DNA from: Vallitalea okinawensis
Lineage (GTDB): Bacteria; Bacillota; Clostridia; Lachnospirales; PQDH01
Assembly (NCBI RefSeq): GCF_002964605.1
Contig: NZ_PQDH01000017.1
Span: 1 to 58,999 of the forward strand
Reading direction: 5' to 3'
Length of the DNA stretch: 58,999 bases
The stretch's first letter is position 1. Each line of letters starts with the position of its first letter. The position numbers were made by a program, and so were the translations under genes. The notes under the pieces were generated by a model. It had not been told where the DNA came from. It saw only the letters and a program-made list of their open reading frames with translations, and did no database searches. Of the stretch, positions 49,979 through 58,196 are shown piece after piece.

Positions 49979-51334
49979 TCATCTCTTGTGCATTGGCATA
50001 TAATCATTTCCTATATTCACAACCTCATAGGCAGGTCTTAGTATTTTCTTATCACTGACAATTTGCTCGATTCTGTGGGCGCACCAACCTGGTACTCTAG
50101 CAGCAGCAAATAGTGGTGTATAAAGCTCTTGTGGAATATTCAACATTTCATATACAAAACCAGAGTAGAGGTCAACATTCGAACAGATGATAGTATCTTC
50201 TCCTTTTAATTCCTTAAAAATCTCTATTGTTAATTCTTCAATATTTTTATACAAATTATATTCCTCTAATGTATCCTTTTCAACTGCAAGCTCGTAGGCT
50301 TTTTCCTTTAAGAGTTCCGCTCTTGGGTCTGATTTCGTATATACTGCATGACCCATACCGTATATTAAACCTTCACCATTAAATACTTCTTTATTCAGTA
50401 TTTTAAGTAGATAATCTTTAAGTACGCCTCTATCTTTCCAGTTTGAAGCATTTTCTTTGATGTCAAGAATCATTTCTCGTACTTTGATATTAGCTCCGCC
50501 GTGCTTTGGTCCCTTTAAAGCACCAACAGCTGATGCTATAGCAGAGTAAGTATCCGTTCCTGATGATGATACAACATGTGTAGCAAAAGCAGAATTATTA
50601 CCTCCACCATGCTCTGCATGAATGACAAGACAGAGATCCAGGATTTCCGCTTCTGTTTTTGTATACTTATTATCTTGTCTCGTCATAAAGAGAATATTTT
50701 CAGCCGTACCTATCCCTTTTTGTGGAGCATGAATGTATAAGCTTTTTTTATCAAAATAATGGGCTTTTGCCTGATAGCCATAGGAGATAATTGTAGGAAA
50801 TCTAGCTATTAATTTCATACTCTGAAGTAAAAGATTTTGCACACTAGTTTCATCCGGTGTCTCATCATGGGAATAGAGTACTAATATGCTTCTCTGTAAT
50901 TTATTCATAATATCCTTGCTTGGAATTCGTAGAATCATATTTTCTGTAAAATGTAGTGGCAAAGTTCTCCATTCATCTAGCATCTCATTGAATTCATCAA
51001 GTTTATTTTGAGTAGGAAGCTCACCAAACAATAAAAGATATACACATTCTTCAAAACCATAACGTTTTTGTTCTTGAAAGCCTTTTACAATCTCAGTAAG
51101 CTTTATTCCTCTATAAAATAATTCACCTTCAACTGCTTTTTTTTCTTTGCCATCAAGTTCATAGCCTTGAATGCACCCTACTTGAGTAAGTCCGACCTTT
51201 ACACCTGTTCCATTTTCATTTCTTAATCCTCTTTTTATTTTATACATGTTATAAGTTTCTGGAAGTATGTAGTTATTTTTTTCTGCAGTAAGCGTTAATT
51301 CATTAAGTAAATTAGCATAGGTTTCTTTGGTCAA
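49979..51334 (-). CDS. Citrate/2-methylcitrate synthase
   Basis: 451 residues from TTG 51334, because AAGGGGG (51343-51349) lies six to nine bases upstream; the longer frame (TTG 51352) would start ahead of that site. Condenses oxaloacetate with acetyl-CoA. Conserved blocks: GVKVGLTQVGCIQGYELDGKEKKAVEGELFYRGIKLTEIVKGF, LCLVIHAEHGGGNNSAFATHVVSSSGTDTYSAIASAVGALKGPKHGGANIKV (about 237-289, first His), GEGLIYGMGHAVYTKSDPRAELLK (catalytic His) and NVDLYSGFVYEMLNIPQELYTPLFAAARVPGWCAHRIEQI (catalytic Asp). The N-terminal extension is typical of clostridial enzymes. Monocistronic with a strong promoter. May consume acetyl-CoA for glutamate synthesis. Confidence 0.9.
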   Translation of the reverse strand: MTKETYANLLNELTLTAEKNNYILPETYNMYKIKRGLRNENGTGVKVGLTQVGCIQGYELDGKEKKAVEGELFYRGIKLTEIVKGFQEQKRYGFEECVYLLLFGELPTQNKLDEFNEMLDEWRTLPLHFTENMILRIPSKDIMNKLQRSILVLYSHDETPDETSVQNLLLQSMKLIARFPTIISYGYQAKAHYFDKKSLYIHAPQKGIGTAENILFMTRQDNKYTKTEAEILDLCLVIHAEHGGGNNSAFATHVVSSSGTDTYSAIASAVGALKGPKHGGANIKVREMILDIKENASNWKDRGVLKDYLLKILNKEVFNGEGLIYGMGHAVYTKSDPRAELLKEKAYELAVEKDTLEEYNLYKNIEELTIEIFKELKGEDTIICSNVDLYSGFVYEMLNIPQELYTPLFAAARVPGWCAHRIEQIVSDKKILRPAYEVVNIGNDYMPMHKR

Positions 51335-51463
51335 TTTTTTTACCCCCTTCAAAATAGATATAGATGTTGCAAGGAATACTGTGGTAATTCATGCGTATTT
51401 GATTAAAATAGAAGCAACTGCTTACATGATATCTATTAATATAAAATTTCTTCGACCTGTATT

Positions 51464-51502
51464 ATTGTATACAATTATACTTGTGTGGGTGTTCTGTGTC
51501 AA
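51464..51502 (-). promoter_or_regulatory. Consensus promoter of citrate synthase with palindrome ATTGTATACAAT
   Basis: Minus strand TTGACA (51497-51502), 17-bp spacer, TATAAT (51474-51479). A perfect 12-bp palindrome, ATTGTATACAAT (51464-51475), lies at the start site; TTGTATACAA has the form of GntR/FadR-family operators. The leader is about 130 bases. Confidence 0.8.
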
Positions 51503-51541
51503 GCGAACTTATTAAATTTTTAAAAAATTATAAAAAATAGT

Positions 51542-51721
51542 ATGTTTATATTTGATGTGGATGACGCTATCACAGAAACAAGTGAACAGCATTATCAGGC
51601 ATGGAAATAATGTGCAGAAGAACTTGGTATCGCCATTGACCGTAAATTTAATGACAAATTAAAAGGTATATCACAAGTGGAGTGTCTTGAAACAATTAAT
51701 TTTATAATGAAGAGATTTTAG
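51542..51721 (+). pseudogene. Relic of beta-phosphoglucomutase (HAD family)
   Basis: ATG 51542 reads MFIFDVDDAITETSEQHYQAWK, then TAA at 51608, then in the same frame CAEELGIAIDRKFNDKLKGISQVECLETI, ending at TAG. This is the N-terminal part of beta-phosphoglucomutase (usual FDLDGVITDTAExHYxAWKxLAEELGI...FNExLKGVSRxxSL). One in-frame stop, loss of the catalytic DxDG glycine, and no remaining C-terminal two thirds. Such genes normally accompany disaccharide phosphorylases in sugar operons like the one beside it. Confidence 0.85.
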
Positions 51722-51730
51722 AAAAGAAAA

Positions 51731-51777
51731 GAAGTGCTTAGCGCCGCTAGAATACCGGAGCCAAGCACTTCTTTCAT
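51731..51777 (+). terminator. Bidirectional terminator
   Basis: GAAGTGCTT (51731-51739) pairs with AAGCACTTC (51763-51771); TTTCATTTTTT follows on plus and TTTTCTTTTC on minus. Ends the response-regulator transcript. Confidence 0.85.
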
Positions 51778-52517
51778 TTTTTCATTTCCTCTTTGTATGT
51801 TTTTGGAGATAAGCCGGTTATCTTCTTAAATGTTTTACTAAAATAAAAAGGGTCAGTAAATCCTACAGCTGGTGCCAATGATTTGGTAAGTATGTGTGGA
51901 TTTTGCTGCATGAGTTCTTTAGCACGGGTTATTCTTAAGGTGCATAAATATTCTGTTGGTGACATGCCTACTTCCTTCTTAAATAAACGACTTAAATAAG
52001 CAGGGGTAAAACCGAACCTTTTGGCTAAGCTCTGTTGTGTTATTGGTTCTTTTATGTGATCTTCCAAGTAATGTTGAATTTGATGCATAATGGCTGTTGA
52101 GGATGTTTTATAACTATCAGAGTCATGACACTCAAATTTAATCGAAAGTTGGTTATGAATTTGATCGAGTAGCTTTGTTAAGGAGTCAACATCGACAGGC
52201 TTTAATAAGTAATCCAATACGTTTAGTTGAATGGCTTGTCTAGCGTACTCAAATTCTTCAAAACCGGTAAGTATGATAGGTATAATTTCTAAGTTATGAT
52301 TGTTGATATAATTAAGCACATGGAAGCCATCCTTTACAGGCATTCGTATATCCGTAAAGACAACATGAAAATCAGAATGCTTGAGTTTCTCTATAGCCTC
52401 ATCACCATTAAAAGCCGTATCAGCCACTTTAAAAGATGGATTGATGTTCTCAATGAGTTTTTTTAGACTTCTTTGGATGGGTGGTTCATCCTCAACGATT
52501 AACACTCTTATGTTCAT
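51774..52517 (-). CDS. Response regulator with AraC-type DNA-binding domain (YesN-like)
   Basis: 247 residues, ATG after GGAGGG. Receiver domain 1-120 with phospho-Asp in VVFTDIRMPVKDGFHVLNYI (about 56), Lys in YLLKPVD (about 106). The C-terminal 100 residues are AraC HTHs (QSLAKRFGFTPAYLSRLFKKEVGMSPTEYLCTLRITRAKELMQ and LAPAVGFTDPFYFSKTFKKITGLSPKTYKEEMKK). Short for this class (often over 350 residues with a middle helical domain), here the linker is minimal. Overlaps the sensor kinase by 26 bases. Likely activates the ABC importer on the other side of the kinase gene. Confidence 0.92.
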   Translation of the reverse strand: MNIRVLIVEDEPPIQRSLKKLIENINPSFKVADTAFNGDEAIEKLKHSDFHVVFTDIRMPVKDGFHVLNYINNHNLEIIPIILTGFEEFEYARQAIQLNVLDYLLKPVDVDSLTKLLDQIHNQLSIKFECHDSDSYKTSSTAIMHQIQHYLEDHIKEPITQQSLAKRFGFTPAYLSRLFKKEVGMSPTEYLCTLRITRAKELMQQNPHILTKSLAPAVGFTDPFYFSKTFKKITGLSPKTYKEEMKK

Positions 52518-54318
52518 GCAGTGGCCCTCCTATAGTTATTTTTGTACCTTCATGTTTTTCAGTTTCTACTTTGAATATCATATCATTTTTATAATAAAAC
52601 TGAAGTCTGATGAGCGTATTAAGTAGGGCTAACCCTCCGATACTTAGCTGTGTCAGGCTATTTTTAGGATGGTTGTAAAAGGCATTTAACTCATCTTGAA
52701 TAATCTTTAACTTATCTTCGTCAAAGCCACAGCCATTGTCCTCAACAGTGATGTACCACCTATTTTTTTTAACACCGATATTTATGTAGACATGCCAAGG
52801 TGGGCGTTTGTTCCTGAAACCATGAGAGAAACAGTTCTCCAATAAAGGTTGTAAAACTAACTTTGGTATAGGTATTTGGTTTAAAGATGGGTCAATGGCA
52901 AAAGAATATTCTAATTGATCTTCAAAACGGTCTTTCATTAATGTCATATAATTCACAGCATTCCTGTATTCATCCTCTAATGTAACAGTATCATCGTCAA
53001 AGGCTGAAGTGTATCGTAAGATGTTTGAAAGTTTGCTGCACATTTTACTAATTTTGCAATAATCTTCTTCAATGGCGGCAGCATTAATGACAGCAAGTGT
53101 ATTATATAGAAAATGTGGGTTCATCTGAGATTGCAAGGCTAATATATGGGAGCGCATCTCACTTGTCTTTAGTTCGACAACCTCATCCATAGATTTCTCT
53201 AAACGTTGAAGCATTTTGTTAAAGGATTCGTTAAGAAGTTGAAGTTCATTATTATAATAGTTTTCATCCATTTCTATGGAGAGATTTTTAAAACTTATAT
53301 CATTAATAGAGGTTCTTAATTGCTTAAGAGGAGAAGTTAGGTGATTAGTAATTATGGATATTAAAGCTAAGGCAGCTATAATTAATGCACACCCAATGAT
53401 TAATAAGATAAGACCCATATATTGTATTGGTGCCAATAGCGTATCCATGGGTTGAACAGAAAACAATAACCACTGGGATATGGAGGAGGTGGAAAATGCA
53501 ACAACCTCCTTCACACCTGTAACAGGGTTTGTAGTATTATAGAAGCCCTCTGTTTGGCCATTAGGAACTTGTTTCATATAGTAATCCATATGGACTGAGT
53601 AATTTGTAGTATTTTGTTCATAGGGATATGCCATCTGACTAGAAGGTGTCAGTAAGTAATGTTTCCTTCCATCATCCTCGTAGTCCTCAAAAATATTTGC
53701 TATGACATCATATGGTAACTGAATTTCTACAATACCATAGGAAAAATTTACGTCCCGTAATTCCCTAGAAAGTGAAAAAAGTATTTTTTGACGTTGTCGA
53801 TTCCATGGATCAATAGTTGGGGGAGATAGGTGGCGCTTACCATCTAAAGAAAGCATATGGGCGTACCACTCCCTATACTGGTTTTTTTGCATTTGATTAT
53901 GTATATAGACCTGAGAGTCAGGTAAGACACCTGTACTTATGAAATCACCACGGTCATTATAGATGCTAATGCGATGAGCAAAAATATTGGGACCGTTAAT
54001 GGATGTCAGTGTTGCTATAGTTTGTAATCTATTCTCATAACTATGTGTAAAATAATCCTCAGGGGAAGAATCTCGCTTAGCATCTTTAAAGACCTCTTGT
54101 ATGGATGGATTGGCAATAATCTGAAGTGCCATTTTATCCATATCACGAAAGAGTGTATCCAATTGGTCTTTGTTTAATTGGTTAATACTAATAAGGTGCT
54201 TAATAGCATTTTCTTCAATATTTTTATAGGTATAGCCGTAGAAGATAAGAAATGAAAAGATGATTATGCTAATTATTATAATGGAATAAGATGTAAAAAT
54301 TTTTTTTTGTAAATTCAA
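52492..54318 (-). CDS. Sensor histidine kinase (YesM-like, HisKA-less LytS class)
   Basis: 608 residues counted from a TTG at 54318, which has no ribosome binding site. Membrane helix about 9-30, an extracellular dCache-type domain about 31-290, second helix about 297-320, HAMP (TNHLTSPLKQLRTSINDISFKNLSIE), phospho-His in ALQSQMNPHFLYNTLAVINAAAIEE (about 405), and HATPase with LVLQPLLENCFSHGF and ITVEDNGCGFDEDKLK. The natural start is probably the ATG at 54335 with GGGGG upstream, but a run of 14 A after it puts it out of frame; 12 or 15 A would give MKKKK...LNLQKKIFTSYS. Sugar-responsive two-component systems of this kind sit next to CUT1 importers. Confidence 0.88.
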   Translation of the reverse strand: MNLQKKIFTSYSIIIISIIIFSFLIFYGYTYKNIEENAIKHLISINQLNKDQLDTLFRDMDKMALQIIANPSIQEVFKDAKRDSSPEDYFTHSYENRLQTIATLTSINGPNIFAHRISIYNDRGDFISTGVLPDSQVYIHNQMQKNQYREWYAHMLSLDGKRHLSPPTIDPWNRQRQKILFSLSRELRDVNFSYGIVEIQLPYDVIANIFEDYEDDGRKHYLLTPSSQMAYPYEQNTTNYSVHMDYYMKQVPNGQTEGFYNTTNPVTGVKEVVAFSTSSISQWLLFSVQPMDTLLAPIQYMGLILLIIGCALIIAALALISIITNHLTSPLKQLRTSINDISFKNLSIEMDENYYNNELQLLNESFNKMLQRLEKSMDEVVELKTSEMRSHILALQSQMNPHFLYNTLAVINAAAIEEDYCKISKMCSKLSNILRYTSAFDDDTVTLEDEYRNAVNYMTLMKDRFEDQLEYSFAIDPSLNQIPIPKLVLQPLLENCFSHGFRNKRPPWHVYINIGVKKNRWYITVEDNGCGFDEDKLKIIQDELNAFYNHPKNSLTQLSIGGLALLNTLIRLQFYYKNDMIFKVETEKHEGTKITIGGPLHEHKSVNR

Positions 54319-54332
54319 TTTTTTTTTTTTTT
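54319..54332 (-). repeat. Homopolymer of 14 A (minus strand) after the sensor kinase ATG
   Basis: Fourteen T on plus between the ATG at 54335 and the TTG at 54318. The frame of the kinase is one base off from that ATG. Possible slippery contingency tract, transcriptional slippage site, or a sequencing error. Confidence 0.85.
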
Positions 54333-54514
54333 CATAGACAAAACCCCCAAAACTATATTAACATTTTTTCATATCAAAATGTTTATTTTATTTCAAAGAG
54401 TTATAAATATTACATTGAATTTTATGAATTATCCATTCTTTTAAAGAGTATTTTTATTTATACTAAGAATCATAGGGCCCTGGTTATGAAATAAATATGA
54501 TGGAGGATGAGCAT

Positions 54515-55867
54515 GTGAATAAGACGAAGGTATTTATTACAATGTTACTTGTTTTAACGATGAGTATTTCTCTCATTGCTTGTTCAGAGAAGGAAGAACC
54601 TTCTAATGAAGTTGTAGAATCACAAGCACCGGCTAAAAATGGAGTTAATGAAGAGAAGAAAGAAGTTAAGGAAAAACCTACTGATATAGTGTATTTTACA
54701 TCATCCGCAAAATATAAAGATTCTTATGATGTTATTGCGGATAAAGTTGATGAAGCTTTAAATGTTGCAATTGACGTACAGGTTGTACCTGATGAGCAAT
54801 ATACCACATTATTAAAGACAAAGCTATCTACAAGAGAAGTACCAGATATATTTGATTTTAATACTCCAACTGGTTATATGCAGTTAAATGTTGTAGAAAA
54901 CTGTGTGGAATTATCAAATGAACCATGGGTTGAGCGTCTAGTTAATCCAGGTTTGGTTATTAAAGAAGGACAACTATATGCAATGCCAAGAGAATCCTCT
55001 TCTTTCTTTCCAGCAATGTATTATAATAAAAAGATCTTTGCTGAATTAAATTTAGAGGAACCAACTACATATGATGAATTTCTTAATGTACTAGAAACCA
55101 TTAAGCAGGCGGGGATTACACCTATACACATGGCGGATAAGGAAAATTGGACAACACAGATTTTTATGACAAGCGGATTCTCAGCTGCCTTAGCACCTGA
55201 CCGCAATGATGAAGTCTATGGTGCTTTACGAAATAATACACTCAAGCATGCAGAAGTACCTGAGTTTATCGGTATTTTGGAGAAATATAAAAATTTTTAT
55301 GATATGGGTTATGTTAATGAAGATCATATGACTGCAACCTATGATGTATCTCAAGATGCAGTAGGGTCAGGTAAAGCAGCAATGATGATGAACGGTGAAT
55401 GGGTTGTTAGTTCAATACAGAATATGCATCCAGATGCGGAAATCGGTGCATTTGCTGTTCCACTAGAGACTGGTTATATTGGATCTGGAGCATTTGTTCA
55501 AGGAATGTTTATACCAAAAGCATCTGAAAATGTAGAGCTAGCTAAAGTAGTATTAAATACATGGTCTCAGCCAGAGTACTTGAATATATTCTTTGAAGAG
55601 AATCCATCATTTCCAGCTTTTAACGATGTAGATCCAGGTGATGTGCCAGAAAGTGTTCAAAAGATTGTGGATCAATATGTAGCTACAGGTAAAACCGTTC
55701 TTCAGTATAACAATATGTTTGAAGAGCCTTCATCTCTAAGACCGGATTATTTATGGAAGTACTTTGTAGAAATGGCCATTGGGGAGAAGACACCTGTTGA
55801 GGCTTTAGAAGCATGGGATGAAGATGTTGCAGATTTTATGAAAACAAAAGGTTATGCTGGATGGTAA
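54515..55867 (+). CDS. CUT1 sugar ABC transporter substrate-binding lipoprotein
   Basis: 450 residues from GTG 54515 with GGAGGATGA (54502-54510); the upstream ATG lies before that site. Lipoprotein signal KVFITMLLVLTMSISLIAC (Cys about 22), then SBP_bac_1 fold: DIVYFTSSAKYKDSYDVIADKVDEALNVAIDVQVVPDEQYTTLLKTKLSTREVPDIFDF, LYAMPRESSSFFPAMYYNKKIFAELNLEEPTTYDEFLNVLETIKQAGITPIHMADKENWTTQIF (about 150-215), AAMMMNGEWVVSSIQNMHPDAEIGAFAVP and FMKTKGYAGW at the end. Typical of binding proteins for oligosaccharides. Divergent from the kinase gene; target of that system by context. Confidence 0.92.
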   Translation: MNKTKVFITMLLVLTMSISLIACSEKEEPSNEVVESQAPAKNGVNEEKKEVKEKPTDIVYFTSSAKYKDSYDVIADKVDEALNVAIDVQVVPDEQYTTLLKTKLSTREVPDIFDFNTPTGYMQLNVVENCVELSNEPWVERLVNPGLVIKEGQLYAMPRESSSFFPAMYYNKKIFAELNLEEPTTYDEFLNVLETIKQAGITPIHMADKENWTTQIFMTSGFSAALAPDRNDEVYGALRNNTLKHAEVPEFIGILEKYKNFYDMGYVNEDHMTATYDVSQDAVGSGKAAMMMNGEWVVSSIQNMHPDAEIGAFAVPLETGYIGSGAFVQGMFIPKASENVELAKVVLNTWSQPEYLNIFFEENPSFPAFNDVDPGDVPESVQKIVDQYVATGKTVLQYNNMFEEPSSLRPDYLWKYFVEMAIGEKTPVEALEAWDEDVADFMKTKGYAGW

Positions 55868-55945
55868 ACATAAAATGTTTCATGTAACGCTAAGGGTCTA
55901 TATTAAGACCCTTTATGTTACGCTATCATCTAAAGGAGGTACTCA

Positions 55946-56821
55946 GTGGAAAAGTTAATGAAGAAAAGATATCCCAGTAGTTTTATCATACCTGCAATAT
56001 TAGTATTTGGAATATTTTTTGTATTACCTACAGTGTTAGGATTCTTTTATTCTTTTACAAATTGGGATATTGACCGAAGCCAGATTCAGTTCATTGGGTT
56101 AGATAATTTTAAGTACTTATTTTCTAGAGATGAATTCACAGTAGCTTTAAAGAATACATTAATTTTTGGTATTTTTACAGCTGTTTTAAAGAATATAATT
56201 GGACTGCTTTTGGCCTTAGGTGTTAATAAAGATCTTAGATCTAAGAATTATTTAAGAACGATGTTTTATCTACCTGGTGTCTTAAGTATGATTGTTGTAG
56301 GTATTATGTTTAACTCTATTTTTGCCATGGATGGTATGTTAAACAATACTTTAGAAGCAATTGGATTAGGTATGCTAACGACAAATTGGTTGGGAAATAA
56401 AAGCACCGCCATGGCATGTATAATTATTATGGAAATATGGAAATGGTCCGGTTTTCATATGATTATATATATTGCAGGTCTTCAAACAATACCAAAAGAG
56501 TTGCTAGAAGCATCTACTGTTGATGGAGCTACTAAGTGGATGCAGTTTTGGAAGGTAATATTACCTCTCCTCATTTCTTCAGTGAGTATAAACATAATTA
56601 TTGGTTTAATCGGTGGTTTTAAAGTATTTGAACAAGTATATGTTTTAACCAATGGTGGGCCAGGTGGTAGTACGCAAGTATTAAATACTTTAGTATTCCA
56701 ATCCTTTTCACAAGGTCTATACGGGCGGGGCTCAGCTATGGGATTGCTCTTATTCCTATTTATAACCATTATATCTCTCTTGTTAAATACATACTTAAAA
56801 AGCAAGGAGGTAGATAGTTAA
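55946..56821 (+). CDS. CUT1 sugar ABC transporter permease 1 (MalF/UgpA-like)
   Basis: 291 residues from GTG 55946 (AAAGGAGGT at 55932-55940). Six helices: FIIPAILVFGIFFVLPTVLGFFYSFTNWDI near the N-terminus (the FTxWx motif), LKNTLIFGIFTAVLKNIIGLLLALGVN, NYLRTMFYLPGVLSMIVVGIMFNSIF, and the EAA loop IPKELLEASTVDGATKWMQFWKVILPLL (about 186-213, EAAxxDGAxxxxxFxxIxLP). Its stop overlaps the next ATG by one base. No ATPase gene is near; such importers commonly use a shared MsmX/UgpC-type ATPase encoded elsewhere. Confidence 0.93.
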   Translation: MEKLMKKRYPSSFIIPAILVFGIFFVLPTVLGFFYSFTNWDIDRSQIQFIGLDNFKYLFSRDEFTVALKNTLIFGIFTAVLKNIIGLLLALGVNKDLRSKNYLRTMFYLPGVLSMIVVGIMFNSIFAMDGMLNNTLEAIGLGMLTTNWLGNKSTAMACIIIMEIWKWSGFHMIIYIAGLQTIPKELLEASTVDGATKWMQFWKVILPLLISSVSINIIIGLIGGFKVFEQVYVLTNGGPGGSTQVLNTLVFQSFSQGLYGRGSAMGLLLFLFITIISLLLNTYLKSKEVDS

Positions 56822-57666
56822 TGAAGAGTGAGAAAATTCTGTATAAGTCATCCATCGACGTTCCGAAGCTGCTATTCGAGATTTTTATGATCTTGTTGAG
56901 TTTTATTATACTCATACCATTTGTTATGATGTTATTAGGTTCTTTCAAAACTCAGCAAGAAGCTATTTACTTTAATTTAAGTCTACCAGAGAAGTGGCAG
57001 TTTAATAACTATTTGCAGGTAATTCAGGAAGGGAAAATAATACGTTCTTTTCTAAACAGTATGCTTATAACTAGTTCATCCGTTACGCTATGTCTTATAG
57101 CAACTGCTTTAGCATCCTTTGTTATAGCACGACGTAAGGATAGAGCCATGTCTTTTATGATGAATCTGTTTATGATAGGAATGATTGCACCTATGTCCAT
57201 GATACCGACTATTCGTGTTCTTCAAACACTTCATTTAACAGGTAGTTATTTAGGTGTAATACTGATTTACATGGCTAGGAATATCCCATGGAGTTCATTT
57301 ATCTTCATAAAATTCATAAAGGGAATACCCATGGAGTTGGATGAATCAGCAATCATTGATGGATGTGGCCCCCATGGTACATTTTTTAAGATTCTCTTAC
57401 CCTTATTAAAACCTGTAACGGTGACAACACTAATTATAGTAGTAATGAATGTATGGAACGATTTTATGATTCCTTTATACTTCTTAGGCAATTCTAAGAA
57501 ATGGACTATGCCTTTGACAGTCTATAATTTCTTTGGGCGTTATGCGAGAGAGTGGAATCTAGTATTTGCAGACTTGATTATGACAGCTCTACCTGTAGTG
57601 CTACTCTATCTGTTCTGCCAAAAATATATTATTGCAGGATTGACAGCAGGTTCTGTAAAAGGTTAA
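56821..57666 (+). CDS. CUT1 sugar ABC transporter permease 2 (MalG/UgpE-like)
   Basis: 281 residues; ATG overlaps the preceding stop (TAATG). Helices at about 19-40, 75-100, 108-130, 140-160, 190-215 and 245-270. SLPEKWQFNNYLQVIQEGKIIRSFLNSMLITSSSVTLCLIATALASFVIARR (about 53-104) and the EAA loop IPMELDESAIIDGCGPHGTFFKILLPLLKPVTVT (about 168-201) are typical; the Asp-Gly-x-x pair contacts the ATPase. Ends KYIIAGLTAGSVKG, the standard GxxxGAVKG tail. Followed by a strong terminator. Confidence 0.93.
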   Translation: MKSEKILYKSSIDVPKLLFEIFMILLSFIILIPFVMMLLGSFKTQQEAIYFNLSLPEKWQFNNYLQVIQEGKIIRSFLNSMLITSSSVTLCLIATALASFVIARRKDRAMSFMMNLFMIGMIAPMSMIPTIRVLQTLHLTGSYLGVILIYMARNIPWSSFIFIKFIKGIPMELDESAIIDGCGPHGTFFKILLPLLKPVTVTTLIIVVMNVWNDFMIPLYFLGNSKKWTMPLTVYNFFGRYAREWNLVFADLIMTALPVVLLYLFCQKYIIAGLTAGSVKG

Positions 57667-57672
57667 GCCAAG

Positions 57673-57704
57673 CACTGATAGCAATATATGCTATCAGTGT
57701 TTTT
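57673..57704 (+). terminator. Terminator of the CUT1 importer operon
   Basis: CACTGATAGC (57673-57682) pairs exactly with GCTATCAGTG (57690-57699), followed by TTTTT. Confidence 0.9.
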
Positions 57705-57981
57705 CTATGGAAAGACCTATACATTATCTGCAGTAAATGTTGCACTTATCCAAAAGCTTACAATGTCCGCTTTATCACCAAATAATGGTTGGAGGAGAAG
57801 TTTTTTTGAATAATTAGTTCACTATCTTTTTGTATATCTAAAGTAAAAAAATCAACCCCTATAGGGGGTTTGATTGTGAATGTGCTATATAAATGGTGAA
57901 TAAATTAATAGATTTATTGTATATAAGTTCAAATTAAGCATTATAGTATTGTGAAAAATAATTAAAAAGCTAAAAAAAATA
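57705..57981 (+). other. Gene-free gap with a minus-strand terminator-like hairpin
   Basis: No supported gene. At 57850-57875 AATCAACCCC and its near complement GGGGGTTTGATT form a hairpin; on the minus strand it is followed by a run of seven T, as a terminator of leftward transcription would be, though no leftward gene is seen here. GGTTGGAGGAGAAG at about 57787-57800 looks like a ribosome binding site with no gene behind it. Confidence 0.4.
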
Positions 57982-58010
57982 TTGACATTTATGCTTTTAT
58001 TGGTTATAGT
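57982..58010 (+). promoter_or_regulatory. Promoter of the LmbE-like gene with an ATAACCAATAAAA operator inside
   Basis: TTGACA (57982-57987), 17-bp spacer, TATAGT (58005-58010). TTTTATTGGTTAT (57995-58007) is the exact complement of the 13-bp element at 39706-39718 and fills the spacer into the -10 box. Confidence 0.8.
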
Positions 58011-58050
58011 TAATAAAAAGCCGTTGATAGGGCTTTTAAAAATATAAACG

Positions 58051-58109
58051 ATTGAAAGCGATTTCAATATAAAGTTATTATTTTTTTATTGTCTATGAAA
58101 GCGCTTTCA
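58051..58109 (+). promoter_or_regulatory. Two cre/LacI-type palindromes in the LmbE-like leader
   Basis: ATTGAAAGCGATTTCAAT (58051-58068) and TGAAAGCGCTTTCA (58096-58109, perfect palindrome and exact match to the CcpA cre consensus). They lie between the promoter and the start codon, a position where CcpA blocks elongation. A local LacI-type regulator is the alternative reader. Confidence 0.75.
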
Positions 58110-58196
58110 AATACTTGAACTTTTATGTATGATAATTACATAGTAGTCTATACAACGTTTTAAAATATAAATTGATTCAGAGAGGGGAGAATGATA

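Noticed and set aside
57885-58067. Minus-strand 60-codon frame in the LmbE leader
   Set aside because: Very A/T-rich, no ribosome binding site, and it overlaps a promoter and operators on the other strand.
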